DNA from: Heyndrickxia camelliae
Lineage (GTDB): Bacteria; Bacillota; Bacilli; Bacillales; Bacillaceae_C
DNA: 64,000 nucleotides
Assembly: GCF_002844575.1 (NCBI RefSeq)
Contig: NZ_PIQO01000002.1
Location: 248,001 to 312,000, forward strand
Direction of reading: 5' to 3'
Position numbers and translations under genes: made by a program. The first letter of the stretch is position 1, and every line of letters starts with the position of its first letter. The notes under the pieces are model-generated. The model saw only the letters and a program-made list of their open reading frames with translations. It had not been told where the DNA came from and did no database searches. This document shows positions 44,433-53,136 of this stretch, one piece after another.

Positions 44433-44456
44433 ATATAACATTATATATCGTTATAT
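44433..44456. promoter_or_regulatory. Candidate FrlR operator upstream of frlB
   Basis: ATATAAC (44433-44439) and GTTATAT (44450-44456) form perfect arms around ATTATATATC, about 75 bp upstream of frlB. A similar TA-rich inverted repeat precedes frlR. Confidence 0.5.
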
Positions 44457-45065
44457 TTAAATCCTATCTTACGACCTCGATTTGAGGTTGTCAATATATT
44501 TTTTTGATAATTTAAATTAAAAAGAATTGACAAAATAATCGGTTGATAGTTTTGTTTTTCGACAATTCTTGTCAGATTTAAACTGAGAAATATTGTGAAT
44601 GTCATTAGGTTGGCAGAGAAAAATAAAAATGCTTACTTTCGCTTGTCACCTACTGCTTTCTATGATTAGAGACTAAGAGAAAGCATACAATACTTTGGAC
44701 TTTGCTCTGAAATAGTAGTATTGTTCTTTTTTTATTATTATTTTTCTCCCATAGATGGATTTAGAGGCATGTCACAATAACAATATGACATATTAATTAG
44801 AGGTGGAGAGTTCATTTGGGTATTGTATTTAATGCTGTTACTCACAGTTTAAAGGTTACCCTTGTCTAAATGCTGGCTTTTGCGAGTGCAACTTCTAGAA
44901 GTTCGACAAATTAGTACATAGATGCCCATCAATCTAAAAAACAATGTAGTAAAATGGAGTTTTTTCGCCTAAACTTCCTGCAATCGAAATTTTTATAAAC
45001 ATATTCAAATGAGCCTCCGCAGGCTTCATTCAAATTTTTTATAAAACCGAAATTTAAAATTGCTG
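44457..45065. other. Long spacer between frlB and the MFS gene
   Basis: No intact gene. At 44801-44868 a GAGGTGGAGAG box is followed by a TTG-started 17-codon piece (GIVFNAVTHSLKVTLV, stop) that may be the start of a lost membrane protein gene. The rest is AT-rich without clear signals. Confidence 0.5.
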
Positions 45066-45110
45066 AAAAAGAATCCATTTGATCACCTTTTCAAAATGGA
45101 TTCTTTTTAT
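45066..45110. terminator. Terminator of the MFS gene
   Basis: AAAAAGAATCCATTTT and AAAATGGATTCTTTTT form a long perfect stem with A and T runs at the two ends. It lies about 70 bp beyond the MFS stop on the minus strand. Confidence 0.8.
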
Positions 45111-45177
45111 TTATCGTAAAATGCTAGTTAGTAATGAATCTTTGCTCAAACTTTATTTAACAGTAACGGCACCATTC

Positions 45178-46401
45178 TCATTCCCTCCGAAGTCGCGTAC
45201 GAACAAAAAGCGCCGCAGCCACGGATACCATAGACAGGATAACGGCAAAGACTGTGGCCCCGAATGCCAGCCCCGTTATATCGATAAGGTAACCCGTGCA
45301 AATGGGGAAGATAGCAGCGGGAATATAACCGCCGATGTTGAGTACTGCGTTTGCTTCGGCTCTGCGATGTTCCGGAACATTAAGGCCAATTAATGTCAGG
45401 CCTCCAAGTTGCCCAAGGCCCTGACCGGCACCAGCAAGAACGGCGGAGACCACGAGCATCGCTGCGACAGAGGCATTAACAGCCACCGCAATACTAACCA
45501 TAGAAAGGATGGTGGCAGAAGCACCGGTCAAGAAAATGATTCGAACGTGAAGTTTCTTGACCGCGAACTGTACGCCTGTTGCCGTCAGGAACATAATACA
45601 GGCCGTACTGCCCGCGATGAAAGGACTCGTTACGTGTAGAAGCTTTGCCAGAAGCGAGGGGCCAAGCGATAACACGAAGGATGTCGCTGTAATGCCAGGT
45701 GCAAAAATGGCAATGCCGAAGGCCAGGTCTAGTCGGTTTACTTTAGGTACACTTGGCAAGAACAAACGCCTGTTGTTCTGCTGTTCAAAATGGATTTGTC
45801 TTTTTGGTAATGTACTTGTAACGAGAAAAGCAGTTGCCAATATAGCAAGTTCGACTATAAAGATTGGTACTACCGGCCGTGTAAATATCACGGCAAAGGC
45901 ACCTGCTAGCAGTGGACCGAGTCCCGCACCAAGGACCATGGCTACCGATGCCGCAAGCGAAGCCAACTTCCTCCGATTGGGCCCTCCAACATCCAGGACC
46001 GACGCCATCCCTGCTGAGACGATAACGCCGACAGCAATACCCGATAGAAAACGGGCAGTGAGAAGAGTAATTACAGATGAAGCAGCAGCGAACAAGAGGC
46101 AGGCAAGAACGGCTGCAAACAGACCGGGGAACAGCACTAATTTGCGTCCGTATCGGTCAGAAAGCTGACCAGCAATAAGAAGCGTAACAAGAAGGCCCGC
46201 GATGTAAGCCGCAAAGACCAGAGTGAGTGTCCCGTTGGAAAAGCCTATATCCTGCTGCCAGTGCACATAGAGCGGGGTCGCAGAGTTCGAAAGAATGAAC
46301 ACAGCCGTTACCATCCAGGCGGTTGTCCATATCCTCCAGGAACGAGATGATTGGACTAATGATGATTTTGATAGGCTTCTTTCTTGAGGGTGAATACTCA
46401 T
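45178..46401 (-). CDS. MFS transporter, drug-efflux type
   Basis: A 407-residue protein with twelve predicted transmembrane segments and the MFS loop motif GQLSDRYGRKLVLFPG. The pattern SNSATPLYVHWQQ near the start is typical of a group of putative multidrug or sugar efflux carriers. The coding strand is clearly richer in GC than its neighbours: I count 33 of 60 bases G+C at 45241-45300, against 15 of 60 at 46561-46620 in the adjoining LysR gene. This suggests recent acquisition. AAGGAGG precedes the ATG. It is divergent from a LysR regulator that probably controls it. Confidence 0.9.
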   Translation of the reverse strand: MSIHPQERSLSKSSLVQSSRSWRIWTTAWMVTAVFILSNSATPLYVHWQQDIGFSNGTLTLVFAAYIAGLLVTLLIAGQLSDRYGRKLVLFPGLFAAVLACLLFAAASSVITLLTARFLSGIAVGVIVSAGMASVLDVGGPNRRKLASLAASVAMVLGAGLGPLLAGAFAVIFTRPVVPIFIVELAILATAFLVTSTLPKRQIHFEQQNNRRLFLPSVPKVNRLDLAFGIAIFAPGITATSFVLSLGPSLLAKLLHVTSPFIAGSTACIMFLTATGVQFAVKKLHVRIIFLTGASATILSMVSIAVAVNASVAAMLVVSAVLAGAGQGLGQLGGLTLIGLNVPEHRRAEANAVLNIGGYIPAAIFPICTGYLIDITGLAFGATVFAVILSMVSVAAALFVRTRLRRE

Positions 46402-46497
46402 AAAACATTTCCTCCTTATAGTTAAAACTGTCCATCCTCGGAATTAGGAATGTTTCATTGCCAATGAACTTTTTTCTGAGGTATTGACTGATGGTTA

Positions 46498-46521
46498 ATA
46501 TCATATAGTATATTTTGATAT
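46498..46521. promoter_or_regulatory. Candidate LysR binding site
   Basis: ATATCA (46498-46503) and TGATAT (46516-46521) are inverted arms in the gap between the divergent MFS and LysR genes, with an AT-rich centre, as expected for a LysR-type box. Confidence 0.55.
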
Positions 46522-46564
46522 AACTAAAATACATTTTTTAAATAGGAGGGATAACCAAATAGTT

Positions 46565-47449
46565 ATGAACATAAATATAAACAATCTCAAAATTTTTTTG
46601 GAAGTCGCAGAGAAATTGAATATTACGGAAGCTGCTAAAGCACTGTATATATCACAGCCGGCAGTAAGCAAGGCGGTTAAAAATCTAGAAACTTCGCTAA
46701 ATATCAAATTGTTTATTCGAGATAAACATAATGGTTTACTGCTCACCGATGTGGGGAAAGAAATCCTGGTATTAGCCAGGCAGCTGAAGGTGATTGAGAA
46801 CAAAATTTACCAAATTGCTAGCCAGGAGAATAAACTTTTAAGTGGTAAGGTAAAAGTGGGTTCATTTCCTGCAGCATCAACGAATCTCCTGCCGGAAACC
46901 ATTGCCTTATATAGGTCAAAATATCCGCTCGTTAGTATAGAGCTATTTGAAGGAACCTCAAATCAAATCAAAGAATGGGTAAAGGATCGAACGGTTGATA
47001 TAGGGATTGTTACTTCCCCTTTCGATGATTATGAATATGAAATTCTAGTACATGATTATATGGTCGCAATCATTTCGGAGCATCATTCATCAAGGAGTAA
47101 AGAGGAGATTGATTTTGAGGAATATCAGAATGAAATTATATTTTGTAAAGGTGGACATGAGACCGCTCTATTTACTATTCTTCAAGAACACAACATTCCG
47201 TTTAAAGAGAACCTTACTGTGCAAACTGCCGAAACGTTAGTTAATATGGTTAAAAGGAACTTGGGCATAGGCATAATTTCGAAATTCACACTGTCTTCTG
47301 TTCCTAATAATCTCATCATTAAAGATATTCATCCAAGGATAAGTCGAGATATCGGTATCGTTGCACACTCTTTTGATGAAGTCACACCTGCAGCAAAAGA
47401 ATTCATTCACATTATGAGTCAATTGAACAAAGAAGGCGAAGAAATTTAA
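46565..47449 (+). CDS. LysR-family transcriptional regulator
   Basis: A 294-residue LysR-type regulator. The HTH covers residues about 5-60 (NITEAAKALYISQPAVSKAVKNLE in part), and the effector domain begins near GKVKVGSFPAAS. Its closest type is the CysL/YwfK-like branch. AGGAGGG lies 14 nt before the ATG, a rather long spacing. Its low GC matches the genome average here, unlike the divergent MFS gene. A palindromic site sits in the shared gap. Confidence 0.9.
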   Translation: MNININNLKIFLEVAEKLNITEAAKALYISQPAVSKAVKNLETSLNIKLFIRDKHNGLLLTDVGKEILVLARQLKVIENKIYQIASQENKLLSGKVKVGSFPAASTNLLPETIALYRSKYPLVSIELFEGTSNQIKEWVKDRTVDIGIVTSPFDDYEYEILVHDYMVAIISEHHSSRSKEEIDFEEYQNEIIFCKGGHETALFTILQEHNIPFKENLTVQTAETLVNMVKRNLGIGIISKFTLSSVPNNLIIKDIHPRISRDIGIVAHSFDEVTPAAKEFIHIMSQLNKEGEEI

Positions 47450-47600
47450 TTTAGATTCTGGAACATCTTACAGTAGACCCGTAATAAAAACTTGAGGAAG
47501 ATAGGAAAACGAAGAAACTGTTAATATCATTTTAACAAACCACATTGAAGCTGAACTCAATTCGATTGTGATGTCAACAAACTAATATAACAATTAGATA

Positions 47601-47804
47601 ATGAATTGGGAACAAGTAGGAACATCCGTAATTGATATTCTAGTAAACTCTTCTGGTATAGAAACTATTAAAGATACGATAGAAAAAGCTTTTGATATTA
47701 TTGCTTTCAATATCAAAGAACCGTTCTACTTAATCCAACAAGCATTGCATCCGCTAAGGGAACAAGCTCGTAATATAATATTTCCATACTCAAGTACGAT
47801 TTAG
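47601..47804 (+). CDS. Short open frame of unknown nature
   Basis: A 67-codon frame (MNWEQVGTSVIDILVNSS, then a helix-rich tail) with no clear ribosome site and no family I recognise. It sits in an otherwise empty stretch (47450-47870) and may be chance or a gene fragment. Confidence 0.2.
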   Translation: MNWEQVGTSVIDILVNSSGIETIKDTIEKAFDIIAFNIKEPFYLIQQALHPLREQARNIIFPYSSTI

Positions 47805-47872
47805 TTTAACTAGATCAATTGCATATAAACCTTGGAGTAAGAGGAATAACCTAAATATAATTAAGCCATGAT

Positions 47873-47912
47873 AAACAGCCTAAAGCCTATAAAAAGATGC
47901 TAGGCTGTTTTT
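47873..47912 (+). terminator. Rho-independent terminator
   Basis: AAACAGCCTA and TAGGCTGTTT arms with a T-rich end. Confidence 0.75.
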
Positions 47913-47972
47913 CAGGTGACTGCCCCTACCAATTAGATTTCATCTATACAAATAATGAAAGATAATATTTCA

Positions 47973-48176
47973 TTATAATTGTACAATCTTGATACTTACC
48001 TCAAAACTTCCTCTTGTCGTATTAGAATAGGAACATACTTGATGAGCTATTTCCACAAGTTTCCTCGCCATTTCTTTCTCTATACCCTCTAGTTCCACTG
48101 CCAATTTATTAAAATATTCCACCGTATAATATTTCCTTGAAAAGTAATCTTTGCTTTTAATTCCTCCTGTAACCAC
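47973..48176 (-). pseudogene. Organic hydroperoxide resistance protein (Ohr/OsmC) C-terminal fragment
   Basis: The minus strand encodes KLAVELEGIEKEMARKLVEIAHQVCSYSNTTRGSFEVSIKIV. The pattern AHQVCxYSNxTRGxxxV is the Ohr C-terminal signature with the second redox cysteine. Upstream the frame is shifted, and the first half of the protein, with the first cysteine, is missing. I read it as a decayed gene. Confidence 0.7.
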
Positions 48177-48297
48177 AATTCTCCTACAGTAGAAAATGGA
48201 TACTCAAGACTGCCCCTTCCTCTCTATTTTAAGAAGGAAATTTCTTTTAGATTATAGAAATAAATAGGAAACGAGAACTTACAAGGAGATGCTTCTA

Positions 48298-48861
48298 ATG
48301 AATATAGTTGATCTTGTGCAGTCGCAAGTCATTGCTTCCATCAAAAATGAAGAGGATATCGATAAGGCGATAACTAGCAATTCTAATATAGTATTTTTGT
48401 TAACGGGGAATTTATTAAATATGACAGACCACCTAAGTAGGTTAAAGAAGGCAAAGAAGCAAATATTTATTCATATTGATTTTATAGAGGGGCTCTCCAA
48501 TACAAAAAGTGCCATCAAATATATTGCTCAGTCCTGGAAACCAACGGGGATTATTACAACGAAAAATTCATTAATTAAATTCGCAAAAGAGGAAAAGCTG
48601 ATGACGATTCAGCGCATCTTCTTAATTGATAAAACAGCAATAAAAAAAGGCATTGATATGTGTCAAGCATGTAATCCTGATGCGATTGAAGTGTTGCCGG
48701 GACTTATGCCAAGCATCATTGACCAGCTTACCACTCAGATCAACTTGCCAATCATTGCTGGCGGTTTAATTAGTTCAAAAGAGGAAATTTTACAAGGATT
48801 AGAAGCCGGGGCTCTTGCTATTTCTTCAGGGGACCCTGCTCTTTGGAATTTAGATATATAA
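48298..48861 (+). CDS. glpP: Glycerol-3-phosphate-responsive antiterminator
   Basis: A 187-residue TIM-barrel RNA-binding antiterminator of the GlpP family. FLLTGNLLNMTDHLSRLKKAKKQIFIHIDFIEGL (here NIVFLLTG and HIDFIEGL), GIITTKNSLIKFAK and IEVLPGLMPSIIDQL match. With glycerol 3-phosphate it lets transcription pass leader terminators of glp genes and stabilises their mRNA. No glpF, glpK or glpD gene adjoins it here. AAGGAG lies 9 nt before the ATG at 48298; the earlier ATG overlaps the ribosome site. A strong terminator follows. Confidence 0.92.
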   Translation: MNIVDLVQSQVIASIKNEEDIDKAITSNSNIVFLLTGNLLNMTDHLSRLKKAKKQIFIHIDFIEGLSNTKSAIKYIAQSWKPTGIITTKNSLIKFAKEEKLMTIQRIFLIDKTAIKKGIDMCQACNPDAIEVLPGLMPSIIDQLTTQINLPIIAGGLISSKEEILQGLEAGALAISSGDPALWNLDI

Positions 48862-48865
48862 ATGT

Positions 48866-48907
48866 AAAAGCGAACCATCCTATAAAGGGAGATGGTTCGC
48901 TTTTTTA
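48866..48907. terminator. Bidirectional terminator between glpP and the MgtC-like gene
   Basis: AAGCGAACCATC and GATGGTTCGCTT arms with a T run; the MgtC-family stop lies within the tail. Confidence 0.88.
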
Positions 48908-49606
48908 TCCACTGATTTCCGTCCGATATATTTTACTAATTTGCGTCACTCCATCATAAATATCGGAGGTGCTTTTTCGATGGCTTACTCTAACCTTTAA
49001 TTCTAGTAAATAAGTTTGATCTTCTTGTTCTTTAATATGGACGTGATCCATTGTCATCTCTTTTTCCTGCAGGGCCTGAATTACTTGTTTTATATCTGAG
49101 CGATCCTTTAAAATCAGCTTCAGCGTTATTTCCTTAGAATGGAGCTTTTTAAATCCGACTAGCTTAACGATACTGGGAATTAGTTCTACACTAATCATTA
49201 ATAGAACTACACCGGCAATCGCTTCAATGTAAAATCCTGCACCTGTCGCAATGCCGATACCAGCAGCTCCCCAAACCATTGCTGCCGTCGTAAGTCCGGA
49301 AATGGTATCGTCCTCCTTCCTAAGAATTACTCCTGCTCCTAAAAATCCAATTCCAGATACAATTTGCGCTGCCAAGCGAAGGGGATCCATTTGAATTCTA
49401 ACCACGTCTGATGAAGGAAAAGAGTAAGCAGCTTGAATTGAAACAATCGTTAACAAGCAACTAACGATGGATATGACCAAACTTGTCTTTAACCCTAATG
49501 GCTTCCTTTTCAATTCCCGTTCAAGACCAATCGCCAAGCCCAGAATTGCGGATATCAGAAGTTTGATAAGCATTTCAAAATCGACATTTCCGAGAACTAT
49601 CTGCAT
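48905..49606 (-). CDS. MgtC/SapB family membrane protein
   Basis: A 233-residue membrane protein. The N-terminal MgtC domain has about four to five transmembrane segments with the family motifs GLAIGLERELKRKPLGLKT (here AIGLERELKRKP), GIGFLGAGVILR and GLTTAAMVWGAAGIGIATG. A C-terminal ACT-like soluble domain spans about 155-233. It is related to YhiD/SapB; a link to magnesium or acid stress is known for some members only. GGGGG is 6 nt before the ATG at 49606. Confidence 0.9.
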   Translation of the reverse strand: MQIVLGNVDFEMLIKLLISAILGLAIGLERELKRKPLGLKTSLVISIVSCLLTIVSIQAAYSFPSSDVVRIQMDPLRLAAQIVSGIGFLGAGVILRKEDDTISGLTTAAMVWGAAGIGIATGAGFYIEAIAGVVLLMISVELIPSIVKLVGFKKLHSKEITLKLILKDRSDIKQVIQALQEKEMTMDHVHIKEQEDQTYLLELKVRVSHRKSTSDIYDGVTQISKIYRTEISG

Positions 49607-49632
49607 CTTCATCCCCCTTATATAAGAACTTG

Positions 49633-50433
49633 TTAATGGGTCGACACGATTTCTTGTAAATATGGAATATCCTTAATGCTCTCCAGGATATAAGTAGGTT
49701 TTTCAGCCGAAGCTTTTACCATATCAATGGTGGCAATACCTGTTAAAACTAATATAGTATTCAATCCATTTTCTATTCCCATTTTGATATCCGTTTCTAA
49801 ACGGTCCCCAACCATATAGCAATGCTGTGGGCTTAATTCTAAAATCTCCTTTACAACAAATTCCGCTGCTAGTTTGGATGGCTTCCCCATTATGAGATCT
49901 ACGGATTTGCCAGTAGCCCCTTCCATTGCGCCTATCATGGAGGCGCAATCTGGCAGCTGGCCACCAATAACAGGGCATGTGCGATCCGGGTTTGTCGCGA
50001 TTATCACGGCATTATTCTTTACCCATGCCTGGTAAGCATTATTCAATTTTTCATAATTAAATGCACGATCCCAGCCAAGTACAATATAATTCGCTTCACT
50101 CGAATCCTTTGTTACCCGGATACCCTCTTCCCTTAACTCCTCCAATAATGCTTCTTCTCCAATTACATATACAGCATCAGAAGATATCATATGCCTCTTT
50201 AAATATTTTGCGGTGATATAGTTTGAATTTACCACGTTTTCAAGCGTTACCTCAATCCCAAGGTGATTTAATTTTTGCACGTAATCCTGACGAGTAGAGA
50301 TGGATTTATTGGTAAAAAACACCACCTTATGACCGTTAGTTTTTAAATATTGGATTGTTTCTAAAGCACCCTCGATTAATTTATTTCCTAAATAAACGGT
50401 CCCATCTAAATCGAATATAAAACCTTTTACCAT
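49633..50433 (-). CDS. HAD-IIA phosphatase (NagD/AraL family)
   Basis: A 266-residue phosphatase. Motif I is FIFDLDGTVYLG, motif II FFTNKS, the cap domain is the C2 type (residues about 80-190), and motifs III/IV are MGKPSKLAAEF and MVGDRLETDIKMG. NagD/AraL enzymes dephosphorylate sugar phosphates and nitrophenyl phosphate. GGAGG lies 8 nt before the ATG at 50433. It is followed 27 bp later by the MgtC-like gene on the same strand and preceded by a strong terminator. Confidence 0.9.
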   Translation of the reverse strand: MVKGFIFDLDGTVYLGNKLIEGALETIQYLKTNGHKVVFFTNKSISTRQDYVQKLNHLGIEVTLENVVNSNYITAKYLKRHMISSDAVYVIGEEALLEELREEGIRVTKDSSEANYIVLGWDRAFNYEKLNNAYQAWVKNNAVIIATNPDRTCPVIGGQLPDCASMIGAMEGATGKSVDLIMGKPSKLAAEFVVKEILELSPQHCYMVGDRLETDIKMGIENGLNTILVLTGIATIDMVKASAEKPTYILESIKDIPYLQEIVSTH

Positions 50434-50456
50434 AAAATATACCTCCATATAAAATA

Positions 50457-50511
50457 AAACCCCCGGCTAAAAAGCCTCATCGTTGAGGATTTTTAGCACA
50501 GGGGTTTCTCT
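50457..50511 (-). terminator. Terminator of the MFS/sugar isomerase operon
   Basis: An outer stem AAACCCC/GGGGTTT and an inner stem GCTAAAAA..CCTCA with TGAGG..TTTTTAGC form one long hairpin, followed by a T-rich tail on the minus strand. Confidence 0.88.
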
Positions 50512-50542
50512 TCTTCTCTTCCCATCTTTATGTTATTGAAAT

Positions 50543-51316
50543 TTAAACATTTTCTTCCACCTTTGATAGGTGATCTGTTATATCCTTTAAGGAATATTTA
50601 TAAGGATTGATTTCATAGACAACTGGTCCTGCAAATTGGTATTTTGTTAAATACCCGTAAAGAGCATTTGCTAAATCATTTCCTTCACCTGGAAGTAAAT
50701 GGAGGTCAGCTTTTCCATCATTGTCCGACAAGTGAACGGCACCTAAAGAGTTTCCTAACTTCCCAATTGTTTCCTCCAAATCATTCCCCATAACTGCCAA
50801 GTGCCCAATATCTAAACAGGCTTTTATGTTCGCGAAATGGACTAATTCCAACCATTCCTCCACATTCGACGCAATATGGTGGCAGTAGTTTAGTTTATCT
50901 GGAATGAGGTTCTCCAACAATAAATCAATTCCATGCTGCTTTGCCTTCTCATCTAGCTGCAACAAACGTTTTTTTACACGAACCAGCGTTTCATCCCGTT
51001 CCTCGGAGGACCAGGCATATCCGCCATGAAAAGTTGCATGCTGTCCACCATATTGTGATAAGATCTCTATCCATTCTGTTAAAACATTAAACGTTCTTTC
51101 ATAGACAACAGAATCAGGGGTAGCCAAATTCAAATCATGAAACGGGAGATGAATTCCTATCTTTAATCCCACTTGTTTTGCATAATCTAAATATTCCCTT
51201 GACCGGTACTGCTCTGCCCATATTTCAATACCAGCAAAACCGGCATTTTTAATAGATTGAAAGTCATTCAATGTACCATCTTGACCGATTGACCAAAGAC
51301 TAAGCCATTTTTCCAT
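50543..51316 (-). CDS. Sugar phosphate isomerase/epimerase (TIM-barrel, AP endonuclease 2 family)
   Basis: A 257-residue xylose-isomerase-like TIM barrel. ENLIPDKLNYCHH carries a metal-binding glutamate, ACLDIGHLAVMGN an Asp-x-x-His pair, and VHLSDNDGKADLHLLPGEG a further ligand site. These enzymes isomerise or epimerise keto-sugars, inosose or related compounds. The start at 51316, after GGGAGG, overlaps the end of the MFS gene by 17 bp, so the two are translated together, and the enzyme likely acts on the compound that the carrier imports. The substrate is unknown. Confidence 0.87.
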   Translation of the reverse strand: MEKWLSLWSIGQDGTLNDFQSIKNAGFAGIEIWAEQYRSREYLDYAKQVGLKIGIHLPFHDLNLATPDSVVYERTFNVLTEWIEILSQYGGQHATFHGGYAWSSEERDETLVRVKKRLLQLDEKAKQHGIDLLLENLIPDKLNYCHHIASNVEEWLELVHFANIKACLDIGHLAVMGNDLEETIGKLGNSLGAVHLSDNDGKADLHLLPGEGNDLANALYGYLTKYQFAGPVVYEINPYKYSLKDITDHLSKVEENV

Positions 51317-52667
51317 GATTGCCTCCCATATTTGTCTTGTTGTTAAGTGCGGATGTGACATCACGATTAAGTTCCTCTAGATTTTTACCTTTTGTTTCTG
51401 GTGCCATAATAGCTGAAATAATCAATCCTGCTAATCCTGCAATGGCGAATAGCCATAACGCTTTGCTATTTCCCCATGCAGCCACTAACTGCGGAAATAC
51501 TAATATTCCTAAAATAGAACCAATACGGCTCACCGCAGTTGCCAAACCGGCTGCACTTGCACGAATACCTGTCGGGAATAACTCTGTTGGGTATACAAAG
51601 TTCAGAATTCCACCACCCATGTTTGCGAACAATACTGCAAGACTGAATAAAATTACTAAAAATGCCATTGTTGGGCTCGGATTAAGCGCTAAAATAATTA
51701 AAGCGATTGATAATCCTGTAAAAGATGTAATAATAAGTGGCCTTCTTCCAATTTTCTCTACAATATTCATCCCAATAATGGCTCCCAATAGTCCCAGTAC
51801 ACTAACGGTACCGGATCCGATGTATGCCATCATTTGTGATCCATGTGTGAATGGTTTTAAAATGGTTGGTGTATACATTGAAATACCGTAATAAGCAACT
51901 GCATAACAGAACCAAAATCCGCAAACAAAGACTGTACGGCGGAATAAAGTTTTAGAAAAGACATCCCCTAATCTTTGCTTTTTATCGGTATTCGGTTTGA
52001 TGGCGACCTTTTGACCAGTGATTTTCAACATAATTTCTTCTGCTTCTTTCTCTCGCCCTCTTGATGCTAACCATCTTGGTGATTCCGGAAGTGTTACCCT
52101 GAAAAAGAAAACAATAAGTGCAAAAACAGCCCCGACTAATAACATATATCTCCATGATCTAGGTCCTATTGGTTCCAATATAATTCCGAAAATATAAGCA
52201 ACAACGGCTCCCACAAACCACATCGCCCCTAATGAGGTGCTATGCTTCCCACGACTTTTCGTTGAACTGAATTCAGAAACAAGGGTTGCTGAAATCGGAT
52301 AATCTGCGCCAATCCCGATTCCGAGTAAGAAACGGAACAAAATAAGCTGCCAAGGTGCCTGTGCAAAAGCGGTAAGGGCTGCGAACACAACAAACGCTAA
52401 TAAATCAACGACATACATTGCTTTTCGCCCAAATTTATCCGTTAAATTACCAAGCCATAATGCCCCGATTAATGATCCAATTACTGCAGATGAAGTAATT
52501 AGCCCCTGTAAACCCGGCCCGATTTCCCACTGATTTAAAATTAAGGGCATCGCAACAGCAATAACCGTTAGATCAAATCCATCCAGAAAAGTACCCGCCG
52601 CTGATAAAAGCGTAACCTTTCTTTGAAAGCGCTTTAATTGCGGTGAATCTAAATGCTCGAAACTCAT
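51300..52667 (-). CDS. MFS sugar or acid transporter
   Basis: A 455-residue carrier of the sugar porter/aromatic acid:H+ symporter type with twelve transmembrane segments. It shows TFLDGFDLTVIAVAMPLIL, GNLTDKFGRKAMYVVDLLA and the central loop LPESPRWLASRGREKEAEE. GGGGG lies 7 nt before the ATG. A cre-like box (TGAAAGCGCTTTAA, 52624-52637) lies inside the first codons, so CcpA could block transcription early. It is translationally coupled to a sugar isomerase gene. Confidence 0.9.
   Translation of the reverse strand: MSFEHLDSPQLKRFQRKVTLLSAAGTFLDGFDLTVIAVAMPLILNQWEIGPGLQGLITSSAVIGSLIGALWLGNLTDKFGRKAMYVVDLLAFVVFAALTAFAQAPWQLILFRFLLGIGIGADYPISATLVSEFSSTKSRGKHSTSLGAMWFVGAVVAYIFGIILEPIGPRSWRYMLLVGAVFALIVFFFRVTLPESPRWLASRGREKEAEEIMLKITGQKVAIKPNTDKKQRLGDVFSKTLFRRTVFVCGFWFCYAVAYYGISMYTPTILKPFTHGSQMMAYIGSGTVSVLGLLGAIIGMNIVEKIGRRPLIITSFTGLSIALIILALNPSPTMAFLVILFSLAVLFANMGGGILNFVYPTELFPTGIRASAAGLATAVSRIGSILGILVFPQLVAAWGNSKALWLFAIAGLAGLIISAIMAPETKGKNLEELNRDVTSALNNKTNMGGNHGKMA
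52624..52637. promoter_or_regulatory. Intragenic cre-like box
   Basis: TGAAAGCGCTTTAA matches the CcpA consensus palindrome (TGAAAGCGCTTTCA) at 13 of 14 positions and lies about 30-43 nt inside the MFS gene, a roadblock position known for CcpA sites. Confidence 0.55.
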
Positions 52668-52850
52668 CAAAATGCCCCCTTCGAATTTTCATTTATTGTA
52701 CAAGAATAAGATAATACTAAGGTGTTAATGTGGTATTAATAGATAGTTAAAGATTTATTAATATTTGTTTCATAAAGTGAAATCACATAATATGAATTTT
52801 CCCCTTCCCCCTAAGATGTGTAATTTTACTGGCTCTAAGAAACAACAAAA

Positions 52851-52897
52851 GCCATAGTCAAAAAAACATGGATCATCATGTTTTTCCTGACTATGGC
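52851..52897 (-). terminator. Long palindromic terminator-like hairpin
   Basis: GCCATAGTCA, AAAACATG, CATGTTTT and TGACTATGGC pair over nearly 47 bases, with a T-rich run on the minus strand. It is downstream of the lamin-tail gene on its strand. The rest of the 52668-53016 spacer shows no gene. Confidence 0.6.
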
Positions 52898-53016
52898 ATC
52901 TCTTCATCTCCGGCCATAAAATTACCCAAATATAGTTTGATAATTCATTTATATAATATTTAAATTAGTCTGTCAACTACTTTATAGTACAGAGAGATAG
53001 ATTCCCCTTGTCCCAG

Positions 53017-53045
53017 TGGAATGTAGGGTCCGCTCCCTTTCCCCA
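53017..53045. repeat. REP-like palindrome
   Basis: TGGAATGTAGGGTCCGCTCC followed by CTTTCCCCA. A worn further half copy lies just to the left (about 52994-53015). Confidence 0.65.
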
Positions 53046-53098
53046 CCTCCAACCAAGCATGAGACACTGGAACTGCCACATAGCCCTCGGTCAAGAAA

Positions 53099-53127
53099 TG
53101 GGAAGTGGTACCTGTCCCCTTTTCCCA
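53099..53127. repeat. REP-like palindrome near a gene end
   Basis: TGGGAAGTGGTACCTGTCCC with right arm CTTTTCCCA, 9 bp from the lamin-tail gene stop. Confidence 0.8.
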
Positions 53128-53136
53128 CCTATCTAT

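Noticed and set aside
45557-46168. A 203-codon open frame on the plus strand opposite the MFS gene
   Set aside because: It lies wholly antisense to a clear MFS transporter, has biased, low-complexity residues and no ribosome site; it is a shadow of a GC-rich gene.
51319-51891. A 190-codon open frame on the plus strand opposite the second MFS gene
   Set aside because: Antisense to a well-supported transporter with no family features of its own.
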